Positions 42,084 to 51,365 of a stretch of 64,000 nt of DNA are shown one piece after another (position 1 is the stretch's first letter; every line of letters begins with the position of its first letter). The stretch is taken from positions 124,001-188,000 of the forward strand of contig NZ_QFXK01000010.1 in NCBI RefSeq assembly GCF_003261635.1, read 5' to 3'. The DNA is from Kribbella monticola. GTDB taxonomy: Bacteria; Actinomycetota; Actinomycetes; Propionibacteriales; Kribbellaceae. A program made the translations under genes and the position numbers. Below the pieces are notes generated by a model that saw nothing but the letters and a program-made list of their open reading frames with translations, searched no databases and was not told where the DNA came from.

Positions 42084-43951
42084 CCATGAACGATCGTCCG
42101 GAGTGGCTCAGCGAACTGAGCATCCGCCTGGCCACCAGCCCGCACCTCGTCCTCGTCGGCGCCCCGAACGAGCAACACCTGCTTCCTGCCGGCGATGGCA
42201 GACCGGTGTGGCGGACCTTCACCCACGCAGTCACCGGCACACTCCTCAACTCGGGCTACTCACTGGTGCTCCAGTGGAGTGTGGACGGCGGTCTCACGCC
42301 GATTGCGGAGGCGGCACCGGGCCTTGCCGGCCAGCTCCTTGGTGGTCACGGCGGACAGTCCGGCGATCAGGTGATCGGCGACGCGCAGTCCCTGATGACG
42401 GCACTGCGCGTGGTCGACGCCTTCAGCCCGAGTGGTACCGGCATGAGCGGCCGCGCCGCCCTGATCGTCATCGGCGCCGAACGCCTCGCCGAGAGCTCGT
42501 CCGCCTCCCCGTTGCGCGAGGTCTTCGCGGTGGCCCAGCAACGGGCGCTCGCCGCCGTACCGCAGCCGTCCGGGGGGACCCGTGGCCAGCTCTTCAACAC
42601 CGTCTTGTGGACGGTCAACCGCGAGCACGACCTGCCCAACTGGTACCTGATGACCAGGGGCGTCCATGTTCTGTCGATCCCGTTGCCGGACCAGACCACC
42701 CGGCGACAAGTTGCCCGCTCGGTCGTCTCCGGCTTCCAGGGATACGGCGACCTCAGCGAAGACGAGCGTACCTCGGCCGGCTGGCAACTTGCCGACCTGT
42801 GCGAGGGCATGACCCAGGCACAGATGCGGGAGGTAGGCCGGTTCGCGGTTGACCGGAAGGTCGAGGTGGCCCACCTCGAGGACGCGGTGCGCGGGACCAG
42901 GTCGGGTCTGCGCGAGTCGCCCTGGCGCTCGGACGCGATGCGGGCCCGCGTCGTACGAGCCGGTCGCATCCTGCTCGAGAAGGAACCACCCGGTGACTCG
43001 GGCATCAGCCTCGTCCGCGGGCAGAAGCCGGCGGTTCGTCAAGCGGTCGACGTGCTCAGCCGCAGCGTGACCGGCCTGTCCGACTGGGACGAGTCGGAAC
43101 ACTCGAGCCGGCCGCGGGGCGTCCTCTTCCTGGCCGGACCGACCGGTGTCGGCAAGACCTTCCTCGCCAAGCAACTCGCGATCGCCGTTTTCGGCCGGGT
43201 GGAGGCAATGGTCCGGTTCGACATGAGCGAGTACGCGACTTCGCACAGCGAGGCCCGGTTGATCGGCTCACCACCGGGATACGTCGGCTACGAGTCCGGC
43301 GGTCAGCTCACGAACGCAGTCCGGCAGCGGCCCTGCTCGCTGTTGCTGTTCGACGAGATCGACAAGGCGCATCCGTTGGTACTGGACAAGTTCCTGCAGA
43401 TCCTGGAAGACGGCCGGCTCACCGACGGTTCGGGCAGCACAGTGCATTTCGGCGAGACGCTGCTCGTCTTCACCTCCAACCTGGGCATCTACCGCCGCGA
43501 CGGTGAGATCGACAGCGGGAAGCCGCTGGTCCTTCCGGGCGAGCCGTACGACCAGGTCGAGTCGAAGGTTCGGGCGGAGGTCAACCGGCATTTCACCTCG
43601 GTGCTCAAGCGACCGGAGATCCTGAACCGTATCGGCGACAACATCCTGGTCTTCGACTACCTGTCCGAGCAGACCGCGCGCGACCTTCTGAAAGACAAGG
43701 TCGACACCCTGAGCCGCACCGTCAAGGCACGCCGGGACGTCGAGGTCCGGTTCGGAGTACAGGTGCTGTCCGAGCTGGGCGACATCGTCGCCGGCGAAGA
43801 GGTTCGGCAGTTCGGTGGCCGCGGGGTGAAGAACGTCGTCGAGAGCCGGCTGGTGAATCCGCTCGGCCGCGAACTCCTCGAGCACGGTCACGGCTCTGTA
43901 CTGCGGGTCGACGCGCTCACGCCCGACGGCCTTCGGCAGACGGGCGGCTGA
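42080..43951 (+). CDS. ClpB/ClpA-type AAA+ ATPase
   Basis: 623 residues. The C-terminal half is a complete ClpA/B second-ring AAA+ module: Walker A LFLAGPTGVGKTFLAKQLA (about 350), pore loop IGSPPGYVGYESGGQLTNAV (about 395), Walker B SLLLFDEIDKAHP (about 420) and sensor TSNLG, with the C-terminal small domain after it. Residues 1-300 are a divergent AAA-like or regulatory region without a P-loop (YSLVLQWSVDGGLTPIAEAA, LFNTVLWTVNREHDLPNWYL). No ClpB N-domain or M-domain is seen. It probably remodels or threads proteins for the CHAT protease encoded downstream. Confidence 0.88.
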   Translation: MTMNDRPEWLSELSIRLATSPHLVLVGAPNEQHLLPAGDGRPVWRTFTHAVTGTLLNSGYSLVLQWSVDGGLTPIAEAAPGLAGQLLGGHGGQSGDQVIGDAQSLMTALRVVDAFSPSGTGMSGRAALIVIGAERLAESSSASPLREVFAVAQQRALAAVPQPSGGTRGQLFNTVLWTVNREHDLPNWYLMTRGVHVLSIPLPDQTTRRQVARSVVSGFQGYGDLSEDERTSAGWQLADLCEGMTQAQMREVGRFAVDRKVEVAHLEDAVRGTRSGLRESPWRSDAMRARVVRAGRILLEKEPPGDSGISLVRGQKPAVRQAVDVLSRSVTGLSDWDESEHSSRPRGVLFLAGPTGVGKTFLAKQLAIAVFGRVEAMVRFDMSEYATSHSEARLIGSPPGYVGYESGGQLTNAVRQRPCSLLLFDEIDKAHPLVLDKFLQILEDGRLTDGSGSTVHFGETLLVFTSNLGIYRRDGEIDSGKPLVLPGEPYDQVESKVRAEVNRHFTSVLKRPEILNRIGDNILVFDYLSEQTARDLLKDKVDTLSRTVKARRDVEVRFGVQVLSELGDIVAGEEVRQFGGRGVKNVVESRLVNPLGRELLEHGHGSVLRVDALTPDGLRQTGG

Positions 43952-43953
43952 GG

Positions 43954-44580
43954 ATGGAGATCCTGATCAGCCGGACGGCCTTCCCGGTGCAGGCGCTCGG
44001 ACCCGGCGACCGGGCCGCGATCTGGATGCAGGGGTGTTCGATCCGCTGCCCCGGCTGCGTCGCCCAGGACACCTGGGGTACGCCCGGGTCCAGCCGCCGG
44101 CAGGTCGACGACGTTCTGGACTGGCTCGTCTCGTTCGACGAGGTCGACGGCGTGACGATCAGCGGTGGCGAGCCCACCGACCAACCCGAAGCACTGCAAG
44201 CACTGATCGCCGGTGCCCGCCGGACCAGGCCGACGGCCGACATCCTCGTCTATACCGGCCGTTCCGCTTCTTGGGTGCTGGGCAGCGGACGCGCGCTAGT
44301 CGCGGGCGCGGACGCGATCATCACCGAACCCTTCGTCCAGGCCGAGGCCGGCCACCTCCCGCTCCGCGGCTCAGACAACCAGCAGCTCATCGCGCTGACC
44401 CCGCTCGGCAAGGCCCGGTACGTCGATGCTCCGCTGCCGGACCGGCGCCGGGTCCAGCTGGACGTCGCCGACGGTGAGATCAGGATGATCGGCATCCCCA
44501 CACCCGGCGTACTCGCGGAACTCGGCCTGCGCGCCGCCGCGGCCGGACTCACCTTCCGGGGCACGTCATGGCAGGACTGA
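43954..44580 (+). CDS. NrdG-like radical SAM protein
   Basis: 208 residues. The radical SAM iron-sulfur motif is Cx3Cx2C (CSIRCPGC, Cys 28, 32, 35), with GGEP in VTISGGEPTDQPEALQ and TADILVYTGRS, as in activating enzymes of the NrdG/PflA group. There is no ribonucleotide reductase or glycyl-radical enzyme gene in the window. It begins two bases after the AAA+ stop and overlaps the FHA gene by 13 bases, so it belongs to this operon. The target could be an operon protein or a small peptide. Confidence 0.85.
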   Translation: MEILISRTAFPVQALGPGDRAAIWMQGCSIRCPGCVAQDTWGTPGSSRRQVDDVLDWLVSFDEVDGVTISGGEPTDQPEALQALIAGARRTRPTADILVYTGRSASWVLGSGRALVAGADAIITEPFVQAEAGHLPLRGSDNQQLIALTPLGKARYVDAPLPDRRRVQLDVADGEIRMIGIPTPGVLAELGLRAAAAGLTFRGTSWQD

Positions 44581-45059
44581 CCTGCGCGCAGTGCGGCCAC
44601 GTCTTCGTGGACGAGTGGGCGACTACCTGCGTCAATGGCCACGAACGGATGTCCGATGAGGTCAGCTGGGCCGAACCACAGCCGATCCAGAGTTCCGGCA
44701 TCTCGCGGCCGGTCGCCCCGGCCGCGGACCATCAGGTCCAGGTGCTCGTCAACCTGGACGGCCGAGCAGTGACGATCGCCCGGAACGACTTCGTCCTCGG
44801 TCGGCAACGGACGGCGGACAGCCCGCTCGCGCACCTGCTCGACAACTACCCGAACGTCTCCCGCAACCACGTCCAGGTCAACGTGCTGACCGATCATTTC
44901 CTGATCGTGGACGAGAGATCCACCAACAACACCTTCGTCGACGAGACTGCGATCCGGGGATCCGGGCCGCAGCGTCTGGAGTCCCGCGGCTCGTTGCGGC
45001 TGGCCCGCAACTGCTACCTGTCGCTGGCCATCCTCGACGATCTGGCGGGACGCCGATGA
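44568..45059 (+). CDS. FHA-domain protein with N-terminal zinc-ribbon-like motif
   Basis: 163 residues. The N-terminus (LTCAQCGHVFVDEWATTCVN then GHE) has Cys6, Cys9, Cys21 and His25, a probable zinc ribbon. The FHA domain follows: FVLGRQRTADSPLAH, PNVSRNHVQVNVL and DERSTNNTFVDE, with the conserved Gly-Arg, Ser, Asn-His and Asn residues that read phosphothreonine. It overlaps both neighbours. It likely binds the kinase encoded next, or its products. Confidence 0.9.
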   Translation: MAGLTCAQCGHVFVDEWATTCVNGHERMSDEVSWAEPQPIQSSGISRPVAPAADHQVQVLVNLDGRAVTIARNDFVLGRQRTADSPLAHLLDNYPNVSRNHVQVNVLTDHFLIVDERSTNNTFVDETAIRGSGPQRLESRGSLRLARNCYLSLAILDDLAGRR

Positions 45060-46927
45060 CCACCACCCTGCTGTCGCCGCCTCCGCCACCGCCGACCGAG
45101 ATCGATCCGCCGTCCGCCGCGACGCCGAACGGCCAGGCTCCGCCACCGACGGAGGCCGACCGCGCGGACCACGAGGAGGAGCTGCCGACCCGTCCTCCGG
45201 CTTGGCAGGACCTCGGTGACGGCACCGAGCTGCCCTGGAGCGAGCACGCTCGGATCACCCGCTTCACGACCGCGCAGTACGGCGAGGTGGTAGTGAAGGC
45301 GTATCGCAGCCGGCGCGATGATCGCCAGCGGGTCTGGGACGCCTGGGAGCACTGCCGGACCAAGGGCGCCTCGCTGACCCCGCTGCTGCGGACCCACGTC
45401 GAGAACGGGGTCGCTTTCGAGCTGATGCCGTACCGCCCGGCGCGTTCGCTCTACGAGGTGTTCGCCGCGGGTGGTGCGTGGCCGCGAACACCACGGACCA
45501 CGAACGAGCTGGAGGCGGTCCTCCGGCAGGTGGCCGACACCCTCGCGATCCTGCACACCGAAAAAGCCGATGGACGGTTCGCCGTGCACGGCGACATCAA
45601 GCCGGCCAACCTGCTGGTCGAGCGCATCGATCAGTTCCGCATCGAACTGAGCGACACCGAGTCCGTCGTACTGGTCGATGAGCTGGATCCGGTCCGGCCA
45701 GGGCAGCAGGCGACTGCGGCGTACGAGGCTCCCGAGGCCGGGACCGTCGTCCATCGCCCTCAGGACTACTGGTCACTGGGCATGTGCCTGGTCGAGCTCG
45801 GCACCGGCCGGCATCCGTACCAACGCCCCAACGGACAGTTCCACAGCCCCGCGACCATCCGGGCCGAGCTCGCGCAGCGCGATCCGGAGATTCCGGAAGG
45901 TCTCGAGAACCGGTGGCGACGGCTGATCCAGGGACTCCTGATTCGGGACAGCTCAGTCCGCTTCGGGCCGGACGAGATCGCCCGCTGGCTCGCCGGTGAG
46001 CCGGTGCCTGATGTGCTGTCGCCGCCCCAGCCGGCCCCGCCGCCCGTCGAGACGCCGGAAACAGGATACGTCTTCACCTTCGCCGGTACGACTTACGCGG
46101 GTCCGCGCGAGCTGGTCGCGGCCATGGGCGCTCACTGGGCGGACACCGTCCGGCTGGTCCTGGGTCGCGATCTGGAGCGCCTGATCGGTTGGGCACAACA
46201 GGCCTGTCCGGCTCAGGTGGTCGGACTCGTCGACGTACAGGAACGTCGTCGGCTCAACCTGATCAACGAGCACCGTGCGGCGGCCGAGCTCATCTGGTGC
46301 CTCGATCCGGAGTCGCCGCCTGACTTCCACGGACGCAGCTGCGATCGGGACGGGCTGGGCGTGCTGGCCACGCAGGCGCTGCACGGCGATCCCGAGGTAG
46401 GCACGATCGTCACCAGACTCTTCGAGTCGTCGGCGCTGGAGATTCTGGCCCGCCGGCCGCAGTACCAGGACCTGCGGCAGCTTGGCGAGAGGTGGCGGCA
46501 CCTGTTCCAGGTCGCGTTGGAACTGATGGCCCGGCGCCCGGCGGTGGGGCAGGTGCCGACGGACGATCTGCTGCTGGCTCACCTCTTGAGCGCCGTCCTG
46601 TCGAGGCGGCGCAGCCACGCGCTGGCCGAGCAGGCTGCGAGTTGCCTGACGCCACGGTCGACCAACGTCGAATGGTTCCGCAGCCTGGCATCGACTCCGA
46701 ACGACGTCGATGCCGCCGCCCACCATGCGGTGATGGTGCTCACCGCACCACAGGCCGATCTGGAAGGAGCGGCCGTACGTCCTGAGCTCGATGCGTGGGC
46801 GCGCGCCTATCTGGAACGCACGCTGGCCGCCCGGGAAGCTGCCCGGCAAGCGCCGCAGCAACCATCGCGAGGCCCGCTGGTCCGAGTGTTGCGGGCGCTC
46901 TGGCGCCGTTGGAGGTACCGCCGATGA
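45056..46927 (+). CDS. Divergent Ser/Thr protein kinase
   Basis: 623 residues. A proline-rich N-terminus is followed by a kinase domain (about 50-330). The VVVKAY lysine, HGDIKPANLLV catalytic loop (HGD for HRD) and AAYEAPEAGT are present; DFG is replaced by LSDTES and the glycine loop is not recognisable. The C-terminal 290 residues are helical with no known domain and no membrane segment, so the kinase is soluble. It overlaps the FHA gene and the PP2C-like gene by four bases, giving a kinase/FHA/phosphatase-like trio. Activity is likely but not certain. Confidence 0.85.
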   Translation: MTTTLLSPPPPPPTEIDPPSAATPNGQAPPPTEADRADHEEELPTRPPAWQDLGDGTELPWSEHARITRFTTAQYGEVVVKAYRSRRDDRQRVWDAWEHCRTKGASLTPLLRTHVENGVAFELMPYRPARSLYEVFAAGGAWPRTPRTTNELEAVLRQVADTLAILHTEKADGRFAVHGDIKPANLLVERIDQFRIELSDTESVVLVDELDPVRPGQQATAAYEAPEAGTVVHRPQDYWSLGMCLVELGTGRHPYQRPNGQFHSPATIRAELAQRDPEIPEGLENRWRRLIQGLLIRDSSVRFGPDEIARWLAGEPVPDVLSPPQPAPPPVETPETGYVFTFAGTTYAGPRELVAAMGAHWADTVRLVLGRDLERLIGWAQQACPAQVVGLVDVQERRRLNLINEHRAAAELIWCLDPESPPDFHGRSCDRDGLGVLATQALHGDPEVGTIVTRLFESSALEILARRPQYQDLRQLGERWRHLFQVALELMARRPAVGQVPTDDLLLAHLLSAVLSRRRSHALAEQAASCLTPRSTNVEWFRSLASTPNDVDAAAHHAVMVLTAPQADLEGAAVRPELDAWARAYLERTLAAREAARQAPQQPSRGPLVRVLRALWRRWRYRR

Positions 46928-47496
46928 TCATCAGCCTGCGATCTCGTCCCCGGCCCGGCCGAGCCGGTGCCGTCGGTGTCAACGGCTGGCGCCTGACGTG
47001 TACCTCGGACTCCGCGCTCGGGGTGCACGTAGCCGGAGCGGTCGCCATCCTTTTCGCCGGAGCTGTCGGCCCGACCGGCCTTGCCGAGTTGGCAGTTGAC
47101 GCCTGTCTCACCGACGGCAAGGACCCGATCGCCATGTTGAGCGATGCCAGAGCTCAATTGACCAAGGAAGGCAGGGTCCTCGACGCCGTCGCCGTCCAGT
47201 TGGCCGCGGTTGTCCTGACACCGGAACGGACCGGTGCGGTCGCCGTCTCCGGTGGGCTGCCGGTCTACCTGATCTCCGACGGCTATGCCGCCCGGATCGA
47301 CCCAGATGTTGCTCAAGGCAACAGGATTGAGGTGCGGGACTTCACGCTGGCAGCAGGTCAGCAGCTTCTGCTGGCCGACGAACCACTGGAAGACAAGGGC
47401 ATCGCGCTCGACTGGCAACCGTCGTCCGGCGGGAGCGGGATCGAGCTGCTGACCGAGCAGGCCGGCGGCTTCGTCGTCGGCGTGTCCGTCAGGTGA
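46924..47496 (+). CDS. Degenerate PP2C-like protein
   Basis: 190 residues from ATG 46924. The C-terminal half, GAVAVSGGLPVYLISDGYAA then a run to QLLLADEPLEDKGI, resembles the GDSRAYLxRDG...LLxSDGL pattern of PPM/PP2C phosphatases in order and spacing, but the metal-binding Asp of GDS is missing. I therefore call it a non-catalytic PP2C relative with moderate confidence. It overlaps the kinase gene and the next gene by four bases. It might bind the kinase or FHA protein. Confidence 0.6.
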   Translation: MIISLRSRPRPGRAGAVGVNGWRLTCTSDSALGVHVAGAVAILFAGAVGPTGLAELAVDACLTDGKDPIAMLSDARAQLTKEGRVLDAVAVQLAAVVLTPERTGAVAVSGGLPVYLISDGYAARIDPDVAQGNRIEVRDFTLAAGQQLLLADEPLEDKGIALDWQPSSGGSGIELLTEQAGGFVVGVSVR

Positions 47497-48848
47497 CAGA
47501 GATTCACGATCAGACAACCGGGGGCGGGATGACACCGACACCCACCGTGCACAGCCTGCTGTTCGAGCTGTTGAGCGGGCCGGAGTGGACGCAGCGCTTG
47601 GCGAGAGGTTGGGGGGCGCAACGCACCGATGTCCTGCGGCAGATCGCGAGCCGTATCGTGTTCGCGCGCTGGCAGACGGGCCGGACACCACAGCCGACCG
47701 ATCCACTGAGCGTCGAGCGGTTGCCGATCGTCGAAGCGATGATCGACAAGCACCGACCGCTGATCGCGGAGGCGGTGGATCTCCAGTTGCGGATCGTCGG
47801 TACGGCGGTCGAGCTCGCCGCGGAGCAGGGGATCAAGGTCACCAGAAGCGCACTGAGTGAGCCGGTCAGCAGCGTCGTCGGTGCGGCGTACGTTCAGGAT
47901 CCGCCGGCCCGACTCGATCCGCAGGAGGTCGCGCAACACCTGCTGCTCAGGTTCACCGGCCGTCCGCAACGACTCACCGACGATGAGCTCGTTACGCAGT
48001 ACCTGGAGGACTACCACCGTGAGTGGGACACCTCACCGCATCGGGATCGGCCGTCGTCGATCGGTCTGGGGAGTGACGAGCGACCGCCGTTTGTCCATGC
48101 CCGGCGAGAGAACTCCTGGCAGCTCGGCACCGACCGCAGCGTGTGCGGACGCTATCGGCTGTACTTCATCGGCGCCGGTCGACATGATCCACGCACGTGC
48201 GCCGACGAAGAGGTCCGCCGCGCCTGCGCCGGGTTCGGCCTCTTGCGACCTGAACACCGGACCGCACTGCGCAGCATCTCGATCGCGTCGGCCGATGCCG
48301 GACGGCTCGCGGACGCCGTACAGGTGTGGAACAACCGGCAGCAGACGCGAACGGTCGCTACCGGTCCGGTCGACGAGTCCTTGACACTCGAGATCGCCGC
48401 CAAGATCAGGGTGTGGTTCGGATGCTCGTCGGCAGGGAAGCAGTTGACGGCAAGGCAGGGCGACGTCGGCGAGTACTCGGAAGTGCTGTCGATGGCACTG
48501 GTCCGCAAGGTCTGGATGGGCCTGCATGCGCACGAGCGGAACGAGCGGCCGGTACTGGCCGCAGCCGACATCCACCGGCTGCTCGGTCCAGCCCTCGACA
48601 AGGCCGTGCCCGAGGTGGTGCCGCAGTGGATGCTTGAGCCACCCACCGATCCGCCATCATTGAAGCGCTGTAATCGTTCTTATGCAGTGCTCGTCGAACA
48701 CCAGCCGCTGCTCACCGGCACGGCGACCGAGTACGTCGAATTCGTGCATCGTAAGTATGGGCCCGCCTGGAGCGAGCTCGTGCTGACTCCGGACGAGTTG
48801 CGCGACCAGTTCCCGACGTTGTTCACCGAGGAGGACGGCGATGCCTGA
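47493..48848 (+). CDS. Operon protein of unknown function (451 aa)
   Basis: 451 residues from the GTG at 47493, overlapping the preceding stop. No signal peptide or membrane segment. Segments such as LLFELLSGPEWTQRLARGWG and FVHARRENSWQLGTDRSVCG stand out but match no family I know. The C-terminal half contains many Trp and charged residues (ALVRKVWMGLHAHERNERPV). Its position between kinase-related and CHAT genes suggests a structural or adaptor role. An unusual spot around 48660 (NRSYAVLVEH) uses less GC-biased codons. Confidence 0.78.
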   Translation: MTEIHDQTTGGGMTPTPTVHSLLFELLSGPEWTQRLARGWGAQRTDVLRQIASRIVFARWQTGRTPQPTDPLSVERLPIVEAMIDKHRPLIAEAVDLQLRIVGTAVELAAEQGIKVTRSALSEPVSSVVGAAYVQDPPARLDPQEVAQHLLLRFTGRPQRLTDDELVTQYLEDYHREWDTSPHRDRPSSIGLGSDERPPFVHARRENSWQLGTDRSVCGRYRLYFIGAGRHDPRTCADEEVRRACAGFGLLRPEHRTALRSISIASADAGRLADAVQVWNNRQQTRTVATGPVDESLTLEIAAKIRVWFGCSSAGKQLTARQGDVGEYSEVLSMALVRKVWMGLHAHERNERPVLAAADIHRLLGPALDKAVPEVVPQWMLEPPTDPPSLKRCNRSYAVLVEHQPLLTGTATEYVEFVHRKYGPAWSELVLTPDELRDQFPTLFTEEDGDA

Positions 48849-50277
48849 CGAGATCGAAGTCCGGACCGCCCCTGACGGCGCCGTCGTCATCGGTCCCGAA
48901 CCGGTCGGTGCCGCCGGTCTCGTGTTCGTCGCGCTGACCGACGGCGTGCTCGTCGTCGACCCGATGGCACCTCACAACGTGCCACAGCTGCGGCTCACCG
49001 GCGAACCGGCCGAGGCCACAGAGAGCCTCTTCGGTACGGCGGTCGCCGGCAGAGCACGCGGAGTCGACGTCCCGGCGCCCGAGCTGGTGGCATCGCCCGA
49101 ACGAGACGCCCTGGTCAGACTCGGCATCCTCCGTTGGCTGCACGAGCGCAGCCCGGTCTCACTCGACCTGCCGCTGGTCGTCGTCGAGCAACTCGCCCTC
49201 GAGGCCGGCCTGACCGAACTCCTCGATCCCGAACACCACGCCCCGTTGGCGATCCTCGACTGGGTGCCGGCCCTGATCGAGTGGTCCGGAAGAGCTCGCG
49301 GCACGGATTCGGACTTTCGCCGTACCGCGGAAGTCGCCGAGGTGATTCTGGACGGTCTGCGCACCGCCGAGCTCCAGCTGGAGTCCGGCGGCCGGCTGCA
49401 CAGCGACGTCGTCCACGAGATCGAGCTGCTGACCGCGATCTCCGCCTGGGGGCTGAGCGGTGCCGATCCCGACGGAGCCTGGGCCGTGCTGGACGAGCTA
49501 CGGCCGCAACCCGCCGACGACCTCGGCCACGGCGACCTGCCGTCGTGGCACGGCAACGGGCCGGTCGACTGGGACCGGACCCCACCTCGCGCGACCGCTC
49601 GCCACGAAGAGGCGGTGTCGTGGTCGATCCGGGGCGGAGCATTGTCCGTCGTGGTCGACCTCTTTCCACCGGCCCCGCATGCGGCCGTGCTCGCGGCTCC
49701 GGCTGCGGCGGCTGACCGGCCGGGCCGGCTGCAGGCGACGCTGTACGCCTCCTCCTGGCCATTGCCTTTGGCAAGTATCGACCTGGAACTGCGAGCGGAG
49801 AGCGGCGCATGGATGGGCACGCACCAGCTCGACCCGGCGGTGCTGCAACACATCAGCCGGGTCGCCGAAACGGCACTGTTCATCGACGTCCACGCCCGCG
49901 GCACCCGTCATCGGGCTCCGATCGGACCTGCCGCGGATCGCGCGAGCGCGGCACGGTGGGCGGCCAGAGGGCTGAGCGCCCTCCGCCTCGCCGCCGCCGG
50001 ACGATCGCGGGCCGGCCTACTCAGCACGGCATCGCAGGCGCTCACTCGCGCCGCCACGTTCTACAGCGGACTGCCGGACGGCGTCGGCGGACCAGAAGCA
50101 CGACAATGCAGGGCTTTGGCGCAGTGGGCGACCGGCGGCGGTACGCCGCTCAACGTCTGGCGACCGAACGGCTCGGCCGAGGCGGACACGCCTCCTGTGT
50201 TCGACCCTGTCGGCGGTCCGGCCGGTCCGAGCGCTGCCGAGGTCTGGTACGCCGCGGATGCGCCGAGGTCCGAATGA
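48841..50277 (+). CDS. Operon protein of unknown function (478 aa)
   Basis: 478 residues, overlapping the previous gene by eight bases. An N-terminal stretch of strands (DGAVVIGPEPVGAAGLVFVA) and helical middle (LRWLHERSPVSLDLPLVVVE) lead to a beta-rich part (VSWSIRGGALSVVVDLFPPA). No signal, membrane segment or known motif. The gene immediately precedes and overlaps the CHAT gene, the usual place for a protein that regulates or is cut by the protease. Confidence 0.78.
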   Translation: MPDEIEVRTAPDGAVVIGPEPVGAAGLVFVALTDGVLVVDPMAPHNVPQLRLTGEPAEATESLFGTAVAGRARGVDVPAPELVASPERDALVRLGILRWLHERSPVSLDLPLVVVEQLALEAGLTELLDPEHHAPLAILDWVPALIEWSGRARGTDSDFRRTAEVAEVILDGLRTAELQLESGGRLHSDVVHEIELLTAISAWGLSGADPDGAWAVLDELRPQPADDLGHGDLPSWHGNGPVDWDRTPPRATARHEEAVSWSIRGGALSVVVDLFPPAPHAAVLAAPAAAADRPGRLQATLYASSWPLPLASIDLELRAESGAWMGTHQLDPAVLQHISRVAETALFIDVHARGTRHRAPIGPAADRASAARWAARGLSALRLAAAGRSRAGLLSTASQALTRAATFYSGLPDGVGGPEARQCRALAQWATGGGTPLNVWRPNGSAEADTPPVFDPVGGPAGPSAAEVWYAADAPRSE

Positions 50278-51365
50278 CCACCCAGGTCTGGCGGCTCACC
50301 TTGGAGCCGGTCGGTGACGATGTCGCCTGGTCGCTGCTGCTGAACAGCGGCACCGGCACCAGCGCGGTCGACGCGGGCATCATCCGCGACACCCGCGACG
50401 AGGAACTTGCCGCGCTGGACATCCCTCCGCGAGCTGGCAAGAGTGCTCTGCTCGACCCCGACCACGAACGCCGGCTCGCCACCTTGCTGGGAAGACGTCT
50501 GCTCCCACCGATGCTGTGCGAAGCGCTGGAAGCGGGGACCCACACCCTGTACGTGGCTACCCGCGGCTGGCTCGCCAACCTCCCGTGGGAAGCCCTGGTG
50601 ATCGACTCGGACAACCGTCGGCTGGTCGAGGCGGCCGTCCTGGTTGGAGCGATGTCACCGGGCATCATTGCGACCCGGGTCCGTACGGCAGCCCGCTTCA
50701 CCCCGACAGGGCCGGGCCTGGCGATCGTCGATGCCGGTCCACCCCGCAACACCGCGCGTCAGGACTACTCGATCTATCCGGGCGGACTCCCGGTCGGGCT
50801 GGTCACTGACCTCGCAGCGGACGCCGTAGCCCCCGGTGACTACTCGATGAGCGCGGCCATGGCCGGCGAGGCGCTGACCGGAGGATTGTGGTCACGTCTC
50901 CTGTACGTAGGTCACATCGCAGCAGGTCAGCAGGACGAGCCGGCGGCCACCGCGCTGGTGTTCCAGCGCGGGGGAGAGGTCGACAAGCTGACCGCGGCCA
51001 AATGGCTGGCCGAGCCGCAGACCTGGCCGTCGCCTGCGCGGGTCGCGCTGATCGGTTGTGGCAGTGACGATGCCCGCTTCATGGAGGCGAGCGGCCTGCC
51101 CGTAGCGGCGGTCAACGCGGGTGCGCATCTGGTGACCTGCACCAGATGGACGCTGCCTGCTGATGCACCCGCTGACGCGTCGGGCCCGACAACGGGACTG
51201 GCGCGCGCCGTACTGCACGCGCATCGCAGCGCCAAGCCTGTGCATACTCTTCGCGCCTGGCAGGTCCAGCAGTTGTGTGCGTGGAAGAAGCGCCCGACTC
51301 CAGACGTTTCGCCCTTCTTCTGGGCGTCTCTCGCGACCTATCTGGCTCCGGAGACCAACTCATGA
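50274..51365 (+). CDS. CHAT-domain (caspase-like) protease
   Basis: 363 residues from ATG 50274, overlapping the preceding stop as ATGA. Signatures of CHAT proteins are clear: YVATRGWLANLPWEALVID in the middle, the catalytic His in LLYVGHIAAGQ and the catalytic Cys in VALIGCGSDDARFMEASGLP, followed by VNAGAHLVTCTRWTLP. CHAT proteases are C14-type enzymes related to caspases, used in bacterial defence and programmed cell death. It is coupled to a helical-repeat protein downstream, the common CHAT/TPR pairing. The most likely effector of the island. Confidence 0.88.
   Translation: MTTQVWRLTLEPVGDDVAWSLLLNSGTGTSAVDAGIIRDTRDEELAALDIPPRAGKSALLDPDHERRLATLLGRRLLPPMLCEALEAGTHTLYVATRGWLANLPWEALVIDSDNRRLVEAAVLVGAMSPGIIATRVRTAARFTPTGPGLAIVDAGPPRNTARQDYSIYPGGLPVGLVTDLAADAVAPGDYSMSAAMAGEALTGGLWSRLLYVGHIAAGQQDEPAATALVFQRGGEVDKLTAAKWLAEPQTWPSPARVALIGCGSDDARFMEASGLPVAAVNAGAHLVTCTRWTLPADAPADASGPTTGLARAVLHAHRSAKPVHTLRAWQVQQLCAWKKRPTPDVSPFFWASLATYLAPETNS

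Noticed and set aside
43954..45059. A lanthipeptide or sactipeptide cluster at the radical SAM gene
   Set aside because: The radical SAM protein is NrdG-like, with no SPASM domain, precursor recognition element or exporter nearby, so a RiPP pathway is only a remote possibility.
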